A stretch of 64,000 nucleotides of DNA from Beaufortia kweichowensis (lineage: Eukaryota > Chordata > Actinopteri > Cypriniformes > Gastromyzontidae), in NCBI GenBank assembly GCA_019155185.1, contig CM032814.1:2034647-2098646 (forward strand), written 5' to 3'. Positions 1 through 13,949 of the stretch are shown one piece after another. The translations under genes were made by a program, and so were the position numbers. Every line of letters starts with the position of its first letter. Position 1 is the first letter of the stretch. Below the pieces are notes generated by a model. It searched no databases and was not told the origin of the DNA. It saw nothing but the letters and a program-made list of their open reading frames with translations.

Positions 1-2028
1 TTGGAGAACGCTCGGCTCTTTTCAGACTTTAACTTGTAAGGAACAAATCATTTATTATATTTAATTAAACTCCTTATATTATTTGTTATTTGTATAGTTT
101 TTATAGTACTTTATCTGCAAATGTTAACATAAATGTATTAACATTCTATTCTATTGTGTGTATTTATTTATTTGGTGATCCTAATATATTTGGAGCTAAC
201 AAACAAACACAGCAACTCGCAAACAAGCAGAAAACGGTTTGCAAATACATAAAGCAATTTAATAGAAAATGCAGATGTGTAACAAACAAATCCACTGTGT
301 ACAACAAACCTCTTTTATAAGATTCTCTCGACTTGATTTTCTCACAAATGCAGCTGTGTAATTCCTCATAAAAACAGCAGATGGCGCCATCAGGCATTTT
401 ACATTAGTGTCCTGAACGAAGCTGTGAATATTACCTGACGTGCCTCCCCTGCCAGTGACAACAAATAAATATAATTTATTTAAGTAAAACTTAAAGCAAG
501 ATTTCAAAAAACATAACATAAAAACACCCTGAAAATAAAATGAAAGCAAAACTCAAAACTCTGCATGTTGTCTGACAGAAAGCTCTTTGTAGACGGATTT
601 AACAGCGCTTTACTCTCATTAGTGAGATTTGGATTGACAGCTCTATGGGGCGCTTCCTCAGACAAAACTAGCTAATCAAGGTCTTCAGGATTGCTGGAAA
701 ATCACAGGTATGTAAGTTTGAACAGGATTGAAGCTAAACTCTGCAGGGCAGTGTCCGTCCAGGACCGGATTTGAATAGTCCTGCCCTGAAACATGCCATC
801 TTAAACTAAAAACATAGCCACAAATGTGCTTACTGTATATGACTTCTTATCTTTTTTATATGGCTTCTTACTTTATAACTTGTGCTAATCTTACTGTCAA
901 ATTGGGGCTTACACTACACTTTATGGACACTTCAGATATATGTGCACTAAAACATTCAGGAACAAAAATTTCTTTCCAAAGGTCATCCCCACCTCAAACA
1001 GATATAAACACAATAATACCTCCTAATACCCACCAATACCATAAAGTGCTGTACTTTATAGTGCAAGACCCTAGTGTTTATGCATAATTATGTGAATATT
1101 ATGTAAAAACGTATTTGTATTTTTCTAGTTCTCTTACACAAATGTTACTATACACATTTCTATTTCTTCACATTTCTAAAATCCTGGTGTTATGGCGTTT
1201 TAGAGTAAAGGGTTAATTTTCTGGTGTTCATTTTCAAGAAATTAACACCCCTGGAGTAAAACACAACTAAAGCGCCATTTAGCTGGTGAAAAAACTGAGA
1301 GTTGGACCTCTTCAACACTCCTAGTGTAATTAAATACATCCGGGACATTTTTTACTTAAAGTAGGTGAAACTTCGATCACAGGCGCCATTTTCTTTCACT
1401 CTCAAAGCGGAAAGGTGTTTGGAAAAATACATAAAGTAAGCGTTTTATCCTTTTTACAATATTCATTTCATAACCTTACACTGTTTCATAGCAACGTTTA
1501 CTTGCTGTGAGCGCAAAATAGTTCACTTTGATCACCGACGACATTTCATTTGGCTCAGAGTGCATGACACGGTCATTACTTGTATTGTTTTTTATTTCAT
1601 ATCTAAAGCAACTAGTAGTCGTTAACTGTTGGACTATAAAAGCTTATAAAACCACATTTAATTCTATTAGCTAATTATTTTAACGGTAAATTGCGTTGAA
1701 TATCAAGCTCATGACATCAGGGACATTTACTTGCTGTTCGCCTCAACACTAGGTGAAACTTCTCACAGACACAGACGCCATCTTTGGCTTGGGTGCAGAG
1801 CAGACAGAAATGCAGGAAGTAAGTATTTTTATTTGATTTAAAATTGTATTTCATAACTGGTTTTACAAAGAGTTTGATATATTTGCCAACATATTATGAT
1901 ATTATGTTCAAATTAATTACATATAGACTTGTATAGTTCAGCTTATTATTTTAAACATGCAGGACTTTTATGTGCTCTGCGCGCTTAAACGAGCTTAAAA
2001 TTTCCTCACAGATCGACCGTGTTTTCTT
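1..2028. other. Noncoding DNA downstream of a Gypsy pol fragment
   Basis: I see no supportable gene. The stretch is AT-rich. Around 670-785 there is a diverged partial copy of the 'aatcaaggtcttcag ... taaactctgc' repeat found again at 13771 and 25349. It lies 3' of the minus-strand pol fragment, so an LTR or 3' untranslated part of that element could be here, but I could not find paired LTR ends. Confidence 0.5.
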
Positions 2029-3570
2029 TCACCCCAGATTAGGCGGTTCTGAAAAAGGTGAGATGGTCTTTGTACTGAACTCCATTTGGCATCCTGAATC
2101 GTTAATATGGACAAAATCATCCTCCGATTCTGACTGCCTGCTCAATAGACGTTCTTGGTGGGCCACTTTATTTGCAGAGTGGGATCTGGTTTTAGGCTTA
2201 CAACAATTCTTGTAAGCGTCTGTCTCTCTAATTTCATGCAAGGGTAGAAACCCACAAGGCAGCAGCAAATCACAGTGTAGGGTGTGGATCGGTCCATCTT
2301 TCCCTTCTGGGCAGACTGTATAAACTGCCATGTCACCTGCTTTCCGGAGTACTACATAGATCTCAGATTCCCATTTGTCTGATAATTTGTGTTTCCCTCT
2401 TAATCTGACATTTCGCACAAGGACTCGATCATCCGAATCAAGTGCAGAGGCAACTACATTCCTGTCAAAACGCCTTTTATTCTGATCAGCTACCTTTGAT
2501 GCATTGTGAGTAGCAACTCTGTAGCTCTCCTCAAGTCGACTCCTTAGGGATTTTACATATGCCGAATGGGACTGGAATGGGAAGTTATTAGTAAGTCCAA
2601 ACGCAAGGTCGACTGGTAGTCGAGGCTGCCTGCCAAACATAAGCTCGTATGGTGAGTATCCTGTTACATCACTCCTGGTGCAGTTATAAGCATGCACCAA
2701 TGGCTTGATGTGATCTTTCCATTGAGCTTTGTTCTTGTTCTCCAATGTGCCTAGCATCTGCAAAAGGGTCCGATTAAAACGCTCCACCGGGTTCCCTCTA
2801 GGATGGTAGGGGGTGGTTCTCACTTTGCGGATGCCAGCAATTCTACACAACTCTTTGATAGTAAGCGATTCAAAGTCTGGCCCCTGGTCACTCAGCAGCT
2901 TTTCTGGAAAGCCATAATGGACAAAGAAATTATCCCACAGGCATCTAGCAACTGTTTGCGCCTTCTGGTTACGGGTTGGTATTGCAACAGAGTACTTAGT
3001 AAAATGGTCAGTGATGACCAAAATATCCTTGGTGTTACTGCTGGCTGGCTCCAGCGTCAGAAAATCCATGCAAACCAGTTCTAAAGGTCTGTGGGTCTGA
3101 ATATTCACCAAGGGAGCTGCTTTCTGTGGGGGAGTTTTCCTCCGAACACAGCGCTCGCATGTTTTTATTTTCTTGTCCACATCTGCTGCCATCTTTGGCC
3201 AGTAGAATCTGGACCGGAGAAGATCGAGTGTTTGCTCTAGACCAAGGTGGCCCATATCATCATGGAGACTAGTAAGTACAAATCCTCGAAGATCTTTAGG
3301 TAAGGCCAGCTGGTTTAACACTTTGCCTCCATCCGCCCTCTTCCAATACAACAAACCATTCTTCAGCTCAAGTTTGTTCCATTGTCTCATCCACAGGGTT
3401 ACTGCAGGTAAGTGGAATTTCATATTTGCTGGTTTGTTATTAGACTCCAAGTAATCAATTACCTCTTTCATTTCAGGGTCTGCTCTTTGCTCCCTGATCA
3501 GATCTTCTTCAGACAGGCATGGTATCTCTGGGAGACCATGGACACCTTCTATCTGGAATTCTGGAGGCTT
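2029..3570 (-). mobile_element. Ty3/Gypsy retrotransposon pol fragment (integrase)
   Basis: This is the 3' part of a retrotransposon pol gene. Counting from the ATG at 3471, an H2C2 zinc finger is formed by His70, His75, Cys105 and Cys108. The integrase core follows with Asp136, Asp195 and Glu230, so the last two acids have the D,D35E spacing. The C-terminal region ends with the GPI-x-TLH-x-DLLLPCG signature of fish Gypsy integrases. The reading frame stays open upstream of that ATG to 3570, where an in-frame TAA stops it, so the ATG is internal to an older polyprotein. Gag, protease, reverse transcriptase and RNase H are missing, and no LTR pair was found. It is a truncated remnant and not a host gene, although the 480 codons are intact, which suggests a fairly recent insertion. 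Confidence 0.9.
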
Positions 3571-4924
3571 TTACATTCATGCTCAGAGACTCTACTAAAG
3601 TCAGTGGGAAAGACTGAGAATCAAGGGATCGACTTGCTTGGTGTTTTTCAAAGATGGCCTCCACTACTTCTGGCAAGATGGCCCAAATTTTGTGTTTATT
3701 CTACAACTGGACCAATGTGCTCAGAAGACTAGGTTTATCCACGGAGAGAGATGATACAGCAAGAGTGAACAAATTCAGACATTCAAGGGTTTCTTTTTTT
3801 TTTGGTAAGAACAGATTTTACTGTATTGAACACAATAAATAATTGATTTCATTTGAATGCAGTGACAGAGAGATATTCACGTTACATTAATTTGTACCCT
3901 TTCCTTCTTCTTTCCAGGAATTTGATGGCTTCACTTATTAAAATTACTTTTCGGTTCAGAATTTAATTAGGGCAAATGTAATTCCTTCGTGTATAAATTG
4001 AGACTACATAAAATAAACTTTCACTGTCCTTTCTGTCTGAATTACTTGTTCCTGAATTTAACCCTATTTGGGTTTCACTCTTTAAACATTAACATCCAAT
4101 CAGTTTAACATGAACAAATAAAACTTCTGAATAACCAGTAACCAAAGGGTTCATTTACCATAAAATGGAAGACTTCAAAATGGAAAAATAAAATAATAAA
4201 ATCAATCAGTCCATGAATTCAGTTCAGTTCCTGGAAGAAAAGTTCCTTGAATGTGGTGTAATTCACTGTCTGTGCAGTTGATCCAGGATTGGGACGAATA
4301 CACAAAAAACAAGTTTGTTGTGCAATTCCCATCCTACCGTTCGACGACCACACGGTCAAGTTCACAAAAAGTTAAAGATTTACTCTACAGGTGGCCCGCC
4401 AGTCCAACTCCACCAAGATGCATATAGAAAGTGCAGGAAAGAGTTAAGACGATTTACAGGGGTTCACGCTTTGATTAATCCACATCCAGATCAGCCAGCA
4501 TCTAACAGCTGGCTTCAACGAAACTCAAACGGACATCTCAGGGAAAAAAAACCTGGCCTTGAACACACAAAGCCACAAGAACAATTAATAACTGATACTA
4601 TACCAGTACACATTACTCAGTTTGAACCCAATTCCTAATAAAACATCAAATAATATCCACTTGTGCCTTATTACATCAGTTTATATAACAAATTTCTCTT
4701 TGTGCAATTATTTCTCTTACCAATAAAAGCATTTTGTTTACTCTTTTTATTTTTTTCTCAGTCACTAACCACTAGTAACCTGGGTTACACATATTATTAT
4801 GTATAATTTATTTATGTACAGAACACCATCTGTGTTGGTTTACACCACAGTCAGTTCTTTGTACCTCCCTAATAAAAAGTCATAAATGAAGTAATGATTG
4901 ATCATTAATAATCTGCTGTTAACA
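3571..4924. other. Noncoding DNA with one unrecognised small ORF
   Basis: There is no recognisable gene. An ORF on + at 4315-4638 (107 codons) contains a short stretch, STGGPPVQLH, that loosely recalls linkers in Myb/SANT-like transposon proteins. No conserved core is visible, and I do not call it a gene. The rest is AT-rich intergenic DNA. Confidence 0.5.
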
Positions 4925-5846
4925 ACCAGAATTACTGAAAGTAATATGAACAAGAGGAAGTTATCCTGATAGTGTTTAGTGTTTTCTTTACTCTGTACAT
5001 AAAGGGTTTTATTTAGTTGTGATATTGTGTTTCTAAAAAGCATGTTTATTACAACAATGCAGATCCATTGGAAGACAGCATCTGGTGTTATGTCCAGCTA
5101 AATTATTGTAAACCTGCATCAAACATGGATTGTTTTGGCTGCTGTATAGGTTATTTTTAAAATGTTAATATGTCTCGCATTATAGTAGAGAAGTCAGCTT
5201 TCCTCCTCTCTATGAGGAGTGTTATTAAATTAAAATTGAACTAAACCATGTCTGTGAAAAAGGCCAATAGATTGGCGATAACATTGTTGGATTGTATCCT
5301 TTCCATATGTTTTCAGAAGAACATTAAAAACACAAACATTACATTCTGTTTCTCTGTTGGTAATGGTGTTCACAAACACAATGCAAACACCATTACCATC
5401 TTCACATATATTTATATTATTTACTATATTTATTTATACATTATGCTTAATTTAAAATAATACAGTTATAAGTCACCATTATGGTGATCAGTGTTTGGTT
5501 TAGTTAGGCTCTTGACAGGTGTTGAAAGGACGTGGTCATAGATGGGGTGTTTCTTAGAAAGATACACCCTGTCTGACTGGCACACTTTCCTAAAGGTATA
5601 ACATAATGAGACACGTCAACGGTAAGACTAAAGCAGATTTTTAAGACTATAATGCAGTGAATTACAATCTTGATTAGCAAGTGTGTCACACTCCACAACC
5701 CTATAAATATATTGTGATACAGTATTTTTTATTTTACAGTAAGTGCACTTTCTGAATGAGGCACAGAATGACACAGCGGTGAGGAAGACTACCCTTTTCC
5801 CTTTGACCAGGCAATGCATTTCACTACAGTTGATGTGAGCACATGA

Positions 5847-5939
5847 AAGGCTGCTGGAACAGACAATATTCAATGCAAAGTGCTGAGAGAATGTGCAGGC
5901 CAGCTGGCAAATGTCCTCACTGATATCTTTAACACTGAA
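5847..5939 (+). mobile_element. LINE reverse transcriptase fragment (left arm)
   Basis: About 31 codons read as the N-terminal reverse transcriptase motif of fish non-LTR elements. The sequence AAGTDNIQCKVLRECAGQL is followed by a segment ending DIFNT. Nothing longer is open. An inverted counterpart lies at about 33112-33199. Confidence 0.6.
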
Positions 5940-5968
5940 CACTGGAAATATGTACAAATGTAATATAT

Positions 5969-6340
5969 TGTCACAGTTTCACGGTTCCCCTAGGACTCAA
6001 TCTCCCATGATTCCCTGCATCACCACACCTGTTCCTCTTCACCAGCCATCATCGTTGATCACCTTCACCTGTCACTCTCATCATTGGACTATTATTTAAG
6101 CAGCGTTTGTTCTTCTGTTCATTGTCAAGTGTTGATGTTTGTTTAGATGGTATCGTGGTCTGTTATGCTGTTTTGGTTTTCCATGGATGTTTTTGGAGCG
6201 ATGTATATTTTGTTCCAAGGAAGTTTCTGTTTGGATTATCTGTTGATTCCCATGGATGTATTACCTGTTTAAGATTCTAAGTAAACGTATACTTACTTCA
6301 TCCTGTTTCTCTTGTCTTCTGACCACACGGTACCGTAACA
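5969..6340 (+). mobile_element. Solo LTR (left arm)
   Basis: The element begins TGTCACAG and ends CCGTAACA (TG...CA ends). It is flanked by TATAT on both sides (5964-5968 and 6341-6345), a 5-bp target duplication. No internal coding region is present, which fits a solo LTR left by recombination. The same LTR lies inverted at 32698-33077, so it inserted before the palindrome formed. Confidence 0.8.
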
Positions 6341-8900
6341 TATATAACCAATTTAAACATTTTCTGTGACATCTGGTGATTTCAGGGCATGTGAACTTCC
6401 TCCCCACACCCTTGAAATTCACTATTCAAAATCTGAAAATAAAGCTTTGTATAAACTTGCATATTCTCATCAGGTAATCAAATGTTCTACACAAACTTCT
6501 TAAAATAAAATGTTTGTGAACTTTACCAAAAGTTATTTACAATAGAAATGGATAATTCAGAGGATGTGAACAGTTCAGTGTATGCTGTCTTCAAGTAGTT
6601 ATTACAAGAATGCATCCTAAGGATCTGTTGAGTATCTCTGCAGGTATTACGAGGAAATTATGAAACAAGGAAACTATAATTTTTTTGTACCACTTGTTGT
6701 CGTCACCATCATTAAGAAAGGTGAAGGAAATATTTACACACAAACAAATAGATTCAGAAGTGCTGATACCACATTTTTTGCCGTGTGATGTGGTGCTTAT
6801 AGATTTTGTTATGATTTCAATGACTGTTATGCTGTTTATAATTTTAACGTATGTGTGATTTAAAAAAAATTTTGAACTATTGTTACGCTTGAATGCAAAT
6901 TACAATGGCTGCCTCCTGTTAAAGGCTTGGTCATACTTATGTGACATCATGCAGTCAGTATGCGCGTTAAACCTTTACGGTGCTGCACAGTTTGGTCACT
7001 GTATGACATATGCCCAGTGGCGGAGCCAGAGGGGTGGCCAGGCAAATGTGTATTGGCAAATTTATTCGCAAAAGTTAATTGACATATGTTTTTACATATC
7101 GTTAAAAGAAGGGTTTATTTTGCAGTGCGGTGCAGTTTCAAATAGAGCACGTGAAAGAAAAAGCTGATTTCAAGATTAAAAACATCATATTTGAAGTAAG
7201 TCTGTATGGTTTAACATTCGGCTTAGGTTTCCTAAACAACTTTTACTAATGCCGAGTCATTGTACATGTTAAAGTTAGGCAGGCTCCATTAACAGATAAG
7301 TGATCAGATAAAAGAGATCATTTCCAGTTATGTTTACTTTATGTTTACATCAGGGTCTAAAAGAAACGGGGGCTTTGGGAAAAATGATGAACAAAATGAA
7401 CTAAAATGTTAATTTCAAATTTAAGATGAAGGGGAAAAATCCTGAATGTGAAAGTGAACTAATCGCAAGGACTGACTTGCAGTTGAGTTCCGGGAGTTTT
7501 CCCGGTGGGCAGCTGGACAATGTGGGCTATCTCACTGTTATGAATTAATGAAATAATAATAGTATTCATTTTTTACTCAATTGTAGCTGCTGTGATTCTG
7601 TCTCTCAAAATACAGAGCGGCCCAGTGCAGCAGCACTTGTCAATGTTAAAATATTAACCAATCAAACGCAAGAAAGACAGGGTTTGCTGTTCACAGAGGC
7701 CGAGCTGGAATTCCAGCCAATCAAATTATGGACCCTGAGCAGAAACACCGGCCAATCAAATCGAAGAAGGCGGGACTTTAGTTTTCGATCCAGTAATACA
7801 AACTCATACTCAGCTTTTGGAGGATTTTGACGTTTTCAATTAAAAATGTATTTTACATGATATATCACCTAACGTAAGACAAACGGTGCGTTCGACACAC
7901 CTGAAGAAACATATTTTTATGGCATATGGCCTAAGGCCTAAGGCATTTTTGATAGCAAAAATCACCTGGTTTATCTGAAGAATTTTTTGAGATTCTTGCT
8001 AACTTGTAGAGTCTTTTACTGTATTATCAACACAAGGAAGAGACAATTGTAATAAAGAGCATTTATTAACAAGAGACATACAAGACTAACTAACAACACT
8101 AATAAATGATACTAAAGAGCTAAACGATAGTAAGGTTGAGTGTAAAGAATGGAAAAAATGCAGGTAACTACGATAGACATAAACTTAAAGAATACACTAA
8201 GAAGAATATGTGTTGAAAAGGAAATTGCATTTTGGCTTGTCCTTTGCAGGGCTGTGATTGGCTGATGATGTCAGAGGGGCTCACTCATCCTTCTGCCTCT
8301 CTAGTGAACGTATTTGCATAGAGTAAAGTACAGCGTGAAAACTGTGTCTTTACGGTTTTACATATGCAGTTCTTACTTCCCAAACCACTTTCAAAATAGC
8401 TTTGGCATTGTCCTGAATACACAGAGTATAAACAGGACAGAAAGATGTCAAACTGTCATGAATGCATGCATTCATTCATATGTAAATAGCATTTGTAAAA
8501 CTTCTGTATTTAACACAAATGACTATTATAAAGTATGTTCTGAATGAGTACAGAATGAACATGTGATAGTTTGTGTCTATTTTTATAAATGAAGATAAGT
8601 TTTTATTGCCAAGTATGCTTACACCCACACAATTAATTTCTTACGGTTTTACAGCTTTCAGAGTAGAAACAACATACACAATAAAACAGATAATAAAGAA
8701 TAAAATATTAATAAATAAAGTGAAGATAAAGGCACTGATACAGGTTTGCTACAAACAACAGTTTTATGTGCAAGACCAGATGTATAGAATGAATATACAA
8801 CACAGATTTATGTACAGATGTGCATGGCAGGTACTGTTTATTTACAGCTGTAGAAATAAAATCACTAGAATATACAGACGTATGTACTGTGGACAGTAGT
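6341..8900. other. Noncoding repeat-derived DNA in the left arm
   Basis: There is no gene. The text 'cccagtggcggagccagaggggtggcc' near 7013 resembles the end of a hAT-type element. The whole stretch has its inverted partner at about 30200-32690. Confidence 0.5.
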
Positions 8901-9300
8901 AGGTGTGCTGGATGTGTAAGGTGAAGATGGCCTGTAAAAAGAAACTGTTCTTCTGTCTGGATGTTTTAGTGCACAGTGATCTATAGCATCTGCTTTATAG
9001 GGCAGAAGTATAAACAGGTTGGAATCTGGGTGTGAGAGGTCTTTAATAATACAACCCGCCCATTTCTTCTGTCTAGAGATGTACGGATCTTAAAGGTTGG
9101 GCAGAGACACACAAATGTTTCTTTTAACTTAACAATCCATTGTAGGCTAGTTTTTCTCCTTTGCAGTCATAGACGTGCATAAAACTGATTGGATGACTGA
9201 GTGAAACTGTGTCATCAGCTCCTGTGGCACATTGAATTGTCAATGTGAGAATCCAACTTCAGATCCTGAGAGATGGTGGAGCCCAGGAGCCTGAATGACA
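8900..9300 (-). mobile_element. LINE reverse transcriptase C-terminal fragment (left arm)
   Basis: The reverse strand reads LLGSTISQDLKLDSHID, the late reverse transcriptase motif of fish LINEs. A decayed tail follows toward 8900. The better preserved copy is on + at 29850-30170 in the right arm. Confidence 0.6.
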
Positions 9301-9309
9301 CATTATTTA

Positions 9310-10833
9310 TTATTAAACTTAACATTCATAAAGATATGAATTAGATTTTACTTGATACTACCAAGTGAGTTTTATTTCATACTGTAGCAGTATAGTTTAT
9401 TTAAAATCTTGTGAAAATTGTTACAAGGATTTCTTCAGGGAAATACTACAGGTCATTTTTTAGGTAGTGTAAATTCTGTACTTAGTTTTTACTTAGTAAT
9501 TAGTGGTTCTTGCGAAGCAATGCATCATTATTATTGTTTTGCATGATACTTCTTTTTCTGGACAAACTTTGGCACATAACTTGTCCCACACTGTTTGTTG
9601 TAGACTTATGAATGAAGCTTGACCGGCTTATTGAGAATAAAATGAACGAGGGCTTATAGTGTTTGTTGGGTGGCTAAAAATAAATCCACTACTTCCTAGC
9701 CACACCTTAGTTTGTTCAGAGTTTAAAAAAGTCATGCCCATCTCTAAGTTAACCTGAAAATATTTATATTTGTTCTGCCTATTGGAAGCGTTTTTAAAGG
9801 GAACTGAATATTACGCAATGACCCCTTAACCTAACCCTCAGGTTAAATGAATGTATTTCATTGATAAAAGTTTTATTTCTGTACAGTAGCAGGTTGACTT
9901 TACTTAGCTCGTTCATTTTGTGTTTTATTATTTTGTATCCGGTATTTTATATGGACCATCATAGAGATAGAATCATTAACTTTAGGTCAATCTTTCTTAC
10001 CTCTAGAGTTCATGTTTCCATATAATGTTTTATTTATATTGTAAACATTATGTATTTTTTCTGGTAAAGTGGGCCACTGTTAATTTATCATAAAATAAAC
10101 CTGCTTTTAAATAAATGTGTCATTAATTAGCACATTTATGCATTTATATTAAAACAATTCAATCCACTTAATTTGACTTGAAATTGCACACTCATTACTG
10201 TTATTTTAAAACTATTACTTAAATTATACATGACAGCTACAAAATAATCTAAATCTAAGTAGAATTAATACAGATTAAACATGGCTCACATTATCTTGCA
10301 CATTCAGCCAAAGTCGACCAGCAAAATGTAAACTAAAAATTAATTACATGTAATTACAAAAAAATGATTTGCATTTTAATTACTGCAGTAAAACATACAA
10401 CAAGTACTGCCATAATATTATTTGTTTGCATTTACCATGAGAGAGTCTTCTTTTAATGTGCGATACCACCCATCATTGTATAAGCAGTCAACCTTATATT
10501 TTCCGTATTATGACACCCTCCTTGTGTCTACATCGTTTTAGATTATATCAGGTCAATGTGCACGGTCCTGAGCTAAATAAAAACACAACCACTCGCAATT
10601 TCATTGATTATCTCTGTTAGATTATACCTGTGAGTCACTTGAAGTGTTCGAGCTGAGGAGGAGGAGGATGACCGTGTGTGAAGAGTTCACTTTCTGTGCT
10701 TACACATTGAAAACATTGCATATTTTTTCCAGTGATTTTATTTAAAGTGGGCACATAGTGAATAATAAAATGGTTGCAGAAGCTTAAAAAGCAGATGCGA
10801 TTCATTGGATTTATTTGAAAAAAAAGTTTTATT
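9310..10833. other. Noncoding DNA in the left arm
   Basis: I see no gene. The partner is 28460-29850 in the right arm. About 125 bp near 9860-9985 is present here and absent there. Confidence 0.5.
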
Positions 10834-10837
10834 TTTG

Positions 10838-12509
10838 TGTGGCGGGGCGGTGCGAATTTGAGACCCAAGCCCAAGTTTTGTTCACTAATAATAAAGTCCG
10901 ACTACGCCACCCTAAGGATTAACCCCAGGGAAAATACTCAAATTGAGTTAAAAGCACACAGGTTCGGTTCCCTCACAAAATTAGGCCAGAGACGCAAGTA
11001 TATATAAAAAAAATACAAAATATTTATTATTACAACCAAGTTAAAATGCACACAGAATCAACAATACACTCGAAACCCCACATCACAGACAACAAATAAA
11101 AGAAAAACCCTTAAGTAATAATTATGAAAAGACGTAAAAACAAAAAGAAAAATAAACAATACCAGCAGGACTGAGGCTCCCAACGGCAGGGATCAATGTA
11201 GAGTTGGTTTGGCAAAAGCACACTTCCACGCACACGCACACACACGCACACACACACCTGTGCACTCTGAATCCCACTATCAACCACTCAGTGTACACTG
11301 CACACGATGAAGGGAAAAACCACCACCACAAGGAGGGAGCGCAATCCACCCGTGGAACCCCAGCTCCTGCAATGAATCAGAAAGAAAATAAATAACTTAA
11401 AGATGGACTTGACAATAGTGGCAGTATGAGCAGCACTAATGCAGCAACTCCTCACGTAAATGGTATCAAAAGCAGACAGAAGTAAGGACAAGCAACATAA
11501 CTTGAAACTGTTACAAACCACAGCTTCCACTCAGTAACTGATCACACACACATTAAATTGCATTCATAGCTTGGGCACATGCAACTGAAAGCACAAAACT
11601 TTATTAGTTTTACAGAAAAGAAAATCAAATTAGTTAAATTAAACAAAACGTCCACAACAGCAACAAACCAAACTAAAACGGGTTGAATGATTTACTTCAA
11701 AAAAAGAAAGAAAATAAAGAAAAGAGTACCGGAGGCCAATTGAATCTCTCTAGAAGTTAAATAGCTAGTCCGGCCTCCTAAACAATCCAACACATGACAC
11801 AGGGTCCTAGCACAACACGTAAAAATATAACCCAGCAGTCCCCTTTAAGAAATGCCAATGATGTAATCGGTGCAGCGGTTTAGAGAACAGCTATTTTAAC
11901 AGCGCGCAGACAGCGGCAAACGATCACGGCAGCAAACACTCACGGCATAGAACGAGAGGGAGAATCCTACAGCGAATACAAAACAAGAGATGTTAAATCA
12001 TGATATTATGCTCACTAAATTATAAATGGCGTCTAAAACACTTACCATCAGGATGTCGCCCCAAACAAATGCTTTATAGGCACAAGTTTGTGGCAATCAT
12101 ACCCACCAATAAGGCAATGGGATACAGGAAATCAAGCCTGTTTTAGTGTGCAGGAAACAAATGTTAAACTCCCAACTACACTAACTTAATCTACATCGTA
12201 GCATTACTCTTAGCAGTACATACCTGAGAGGCAAACAGTCATCAAATCCACTGAATCACACAACAGGGCAGCAGCACCAGAACAAACTGCACTCTGATTA
12301 AACACACACGATTTCAAATTATGCACGCCAATATTTTCTAAATCACCATCTTAAAACACAGCACACTTACCCACAGCTACCGTAACCACCAGTAAACAAA
12401 GGGGAAGAATGGACGTAACGCATCCCAGGTAACAACCAATCAGCTCTTAAATAGGAGATACTACTCACTGATAGGCGAACACTGCTGTCAATCACCTCAT
12501 CCTGTTACA
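10838..12509. mobile_element. LTR-like insertion specific to the left arm
   Basis: These 1672 bp start TGTGGCGGGG and end CCTGTTACA. They are flanked by TTTG on both sides (10834-10837 and 12510-12513). The right arm keeps the uninterrupted target at about 28450-28462. TG...CA ends and a 4-bp target duplication fit a solo LTR or a deleted LTR element. No retroviral coding region is visible inside. A (CA)n tract lies near 11220-11257. Because only one arm has it, the insertion came after the inverted duplication, or was lost cleanly from the other arm. Confidence 0.7.
11220..11257. repeat. (CA)n microsatellite
   Basis: An imperfect run of CACACGCACACACA units lies inside the left-arm insertion. 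Small ORFs of alternating Thr-His or Cys-Val across it are artefacts. Confidence 0.9.
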
Positions 12510-13770
12510 TTTGCAATGAAATAAAATGTCTGAGTTTACTTTGTTTTCTCTTTTTCTTATTTTTTCGTGTTATGTTAAATAGATTAAATAATGATACATT
12601 GCGATTTCCAAACAAATGTATGCACACAATAGAATATTAACACATTTTGTTGCTGATAAAGAATATAAGAAATAATTAAATTAAAATATGAATAATAACA
12701 AATAAAATAAGAGTTTTCAAATTCTTACAAGTGCATCTGAAAAGAGATGTGCGTAATGATAACGTTAAAGTTAAAAGAATAAGTATAAAATAAAATGGGA
12801 TATAGTTACATGAAAATGTATATCTTTGAATAACAATTCAGCAGAGATCACATCTCTTTAACTGTCACGTATCAGTTCACGTCATGTGAACGTCATGTGT
12901 TTATTCATGTCACAATTGTCTGTCTGAACCTGCTCGCATTGATGCGCAATAGTATGAGGTGATTGAACCTTGATCTGTCTTGGAAGATTAATATGTTCAT
13001 GTACTGAGGTTTATTCATATGAAAAGAAAAGAAACGGAGTTAGCCATGTCTTTGGTATCCACAACTACTTCTTCAGGTAAATAAAACCCAACTTTGTAAG
13101 CTTTTTACGTTTAACGAAATGAACTATATTTAAAAAATAAGTCTAACTGTATTAACGTTACTATATTTTGGTTACAACAGACATATTTTAATGGTTAAGA
13201 CCAGTCAGAAATAAATGCAATTGTTCCTTCTGTGCAGTTCACCGCTTTAGACGGCAGTGTGTTTGTCTAGTGCTGGTGTTGTTTTGGGCATCAACCGGTA
13301 TAATGGTAAGTTTGTGTAAATCATTAACGATTTGTAAAACTTATGAGGGGTTCAGTTAAGTTCATTTCAATGATTTAAAATAATAGCTATTAAAATAAAA
13401 GTGTTTATATCAGGAAATGTAACGTGCTGTAGTACTTATCTGTAATATTTGCCTTAACTGATTATTAGTTATTTGATTCTGTGGTGCAGGGTTGTTATAG
13501 CTGAAAATATTTTTTTGTATTTCGTTTAGTATTTTGTATTTCGGTTTCGTAACTTTTAATGACTCATAAATAGTTTTGAATTCATTTAGATTTAAAAAAA
13601 ATAATCCTTTAAGTTTATATTAGTATTGGTTTAGTTTTAATGTAAAATAATGATATAAATGCATAAACATGATATACTGTAATATCATAATGTGATTAAA
13701 AGACAAGATCACTAACATCTAACAAATCAATGTTAAATTTAGGTGATGTGAAATACATGCTTTAGATCAG

Positions 13771-13949
13771 ATGTCTCAAACTCAGTTCCTGGAGATCCAC
13801 TGTCCTGCACATTTAAATCCAACCCTATAATTAAAGCACCTGATCCAGCTAATCAAGGTCTTCAGCATTATAGAGCAGGCGTGTTGGAGCTGACCAAAGC
13901 TAAACTCTGCCGGACACCGGCCCAGGAATTGAGCTTGAGACCACTGCTT
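13771..13949 (+). repeat. Interspersed repeat in intron 2 of copy A
   Basis: A short dispersed element starts 'gtctcaaactcagttcctgg' and ends 'attgagcttgagaccact'; its ends are partly complementary. An inverted copy sits at 25349-25526 in intron 2 of copy B, and a partial one at about 670-785. This ending is common in cyprinid DNA. Confidence 0.65.

Noticed and set aside
2029..3471. 480-codon ORF as a host gene
   Set aside because: It has the H2C2 and D,D35E layout of a Gypsy integrase, and the frame is already open before its first ATG.
4315..4638. 107-codon ORF as a Myb/SANT-like protein
   Set aside because: Only a short weak resemblance, with no conserved tryptophans or core helices.
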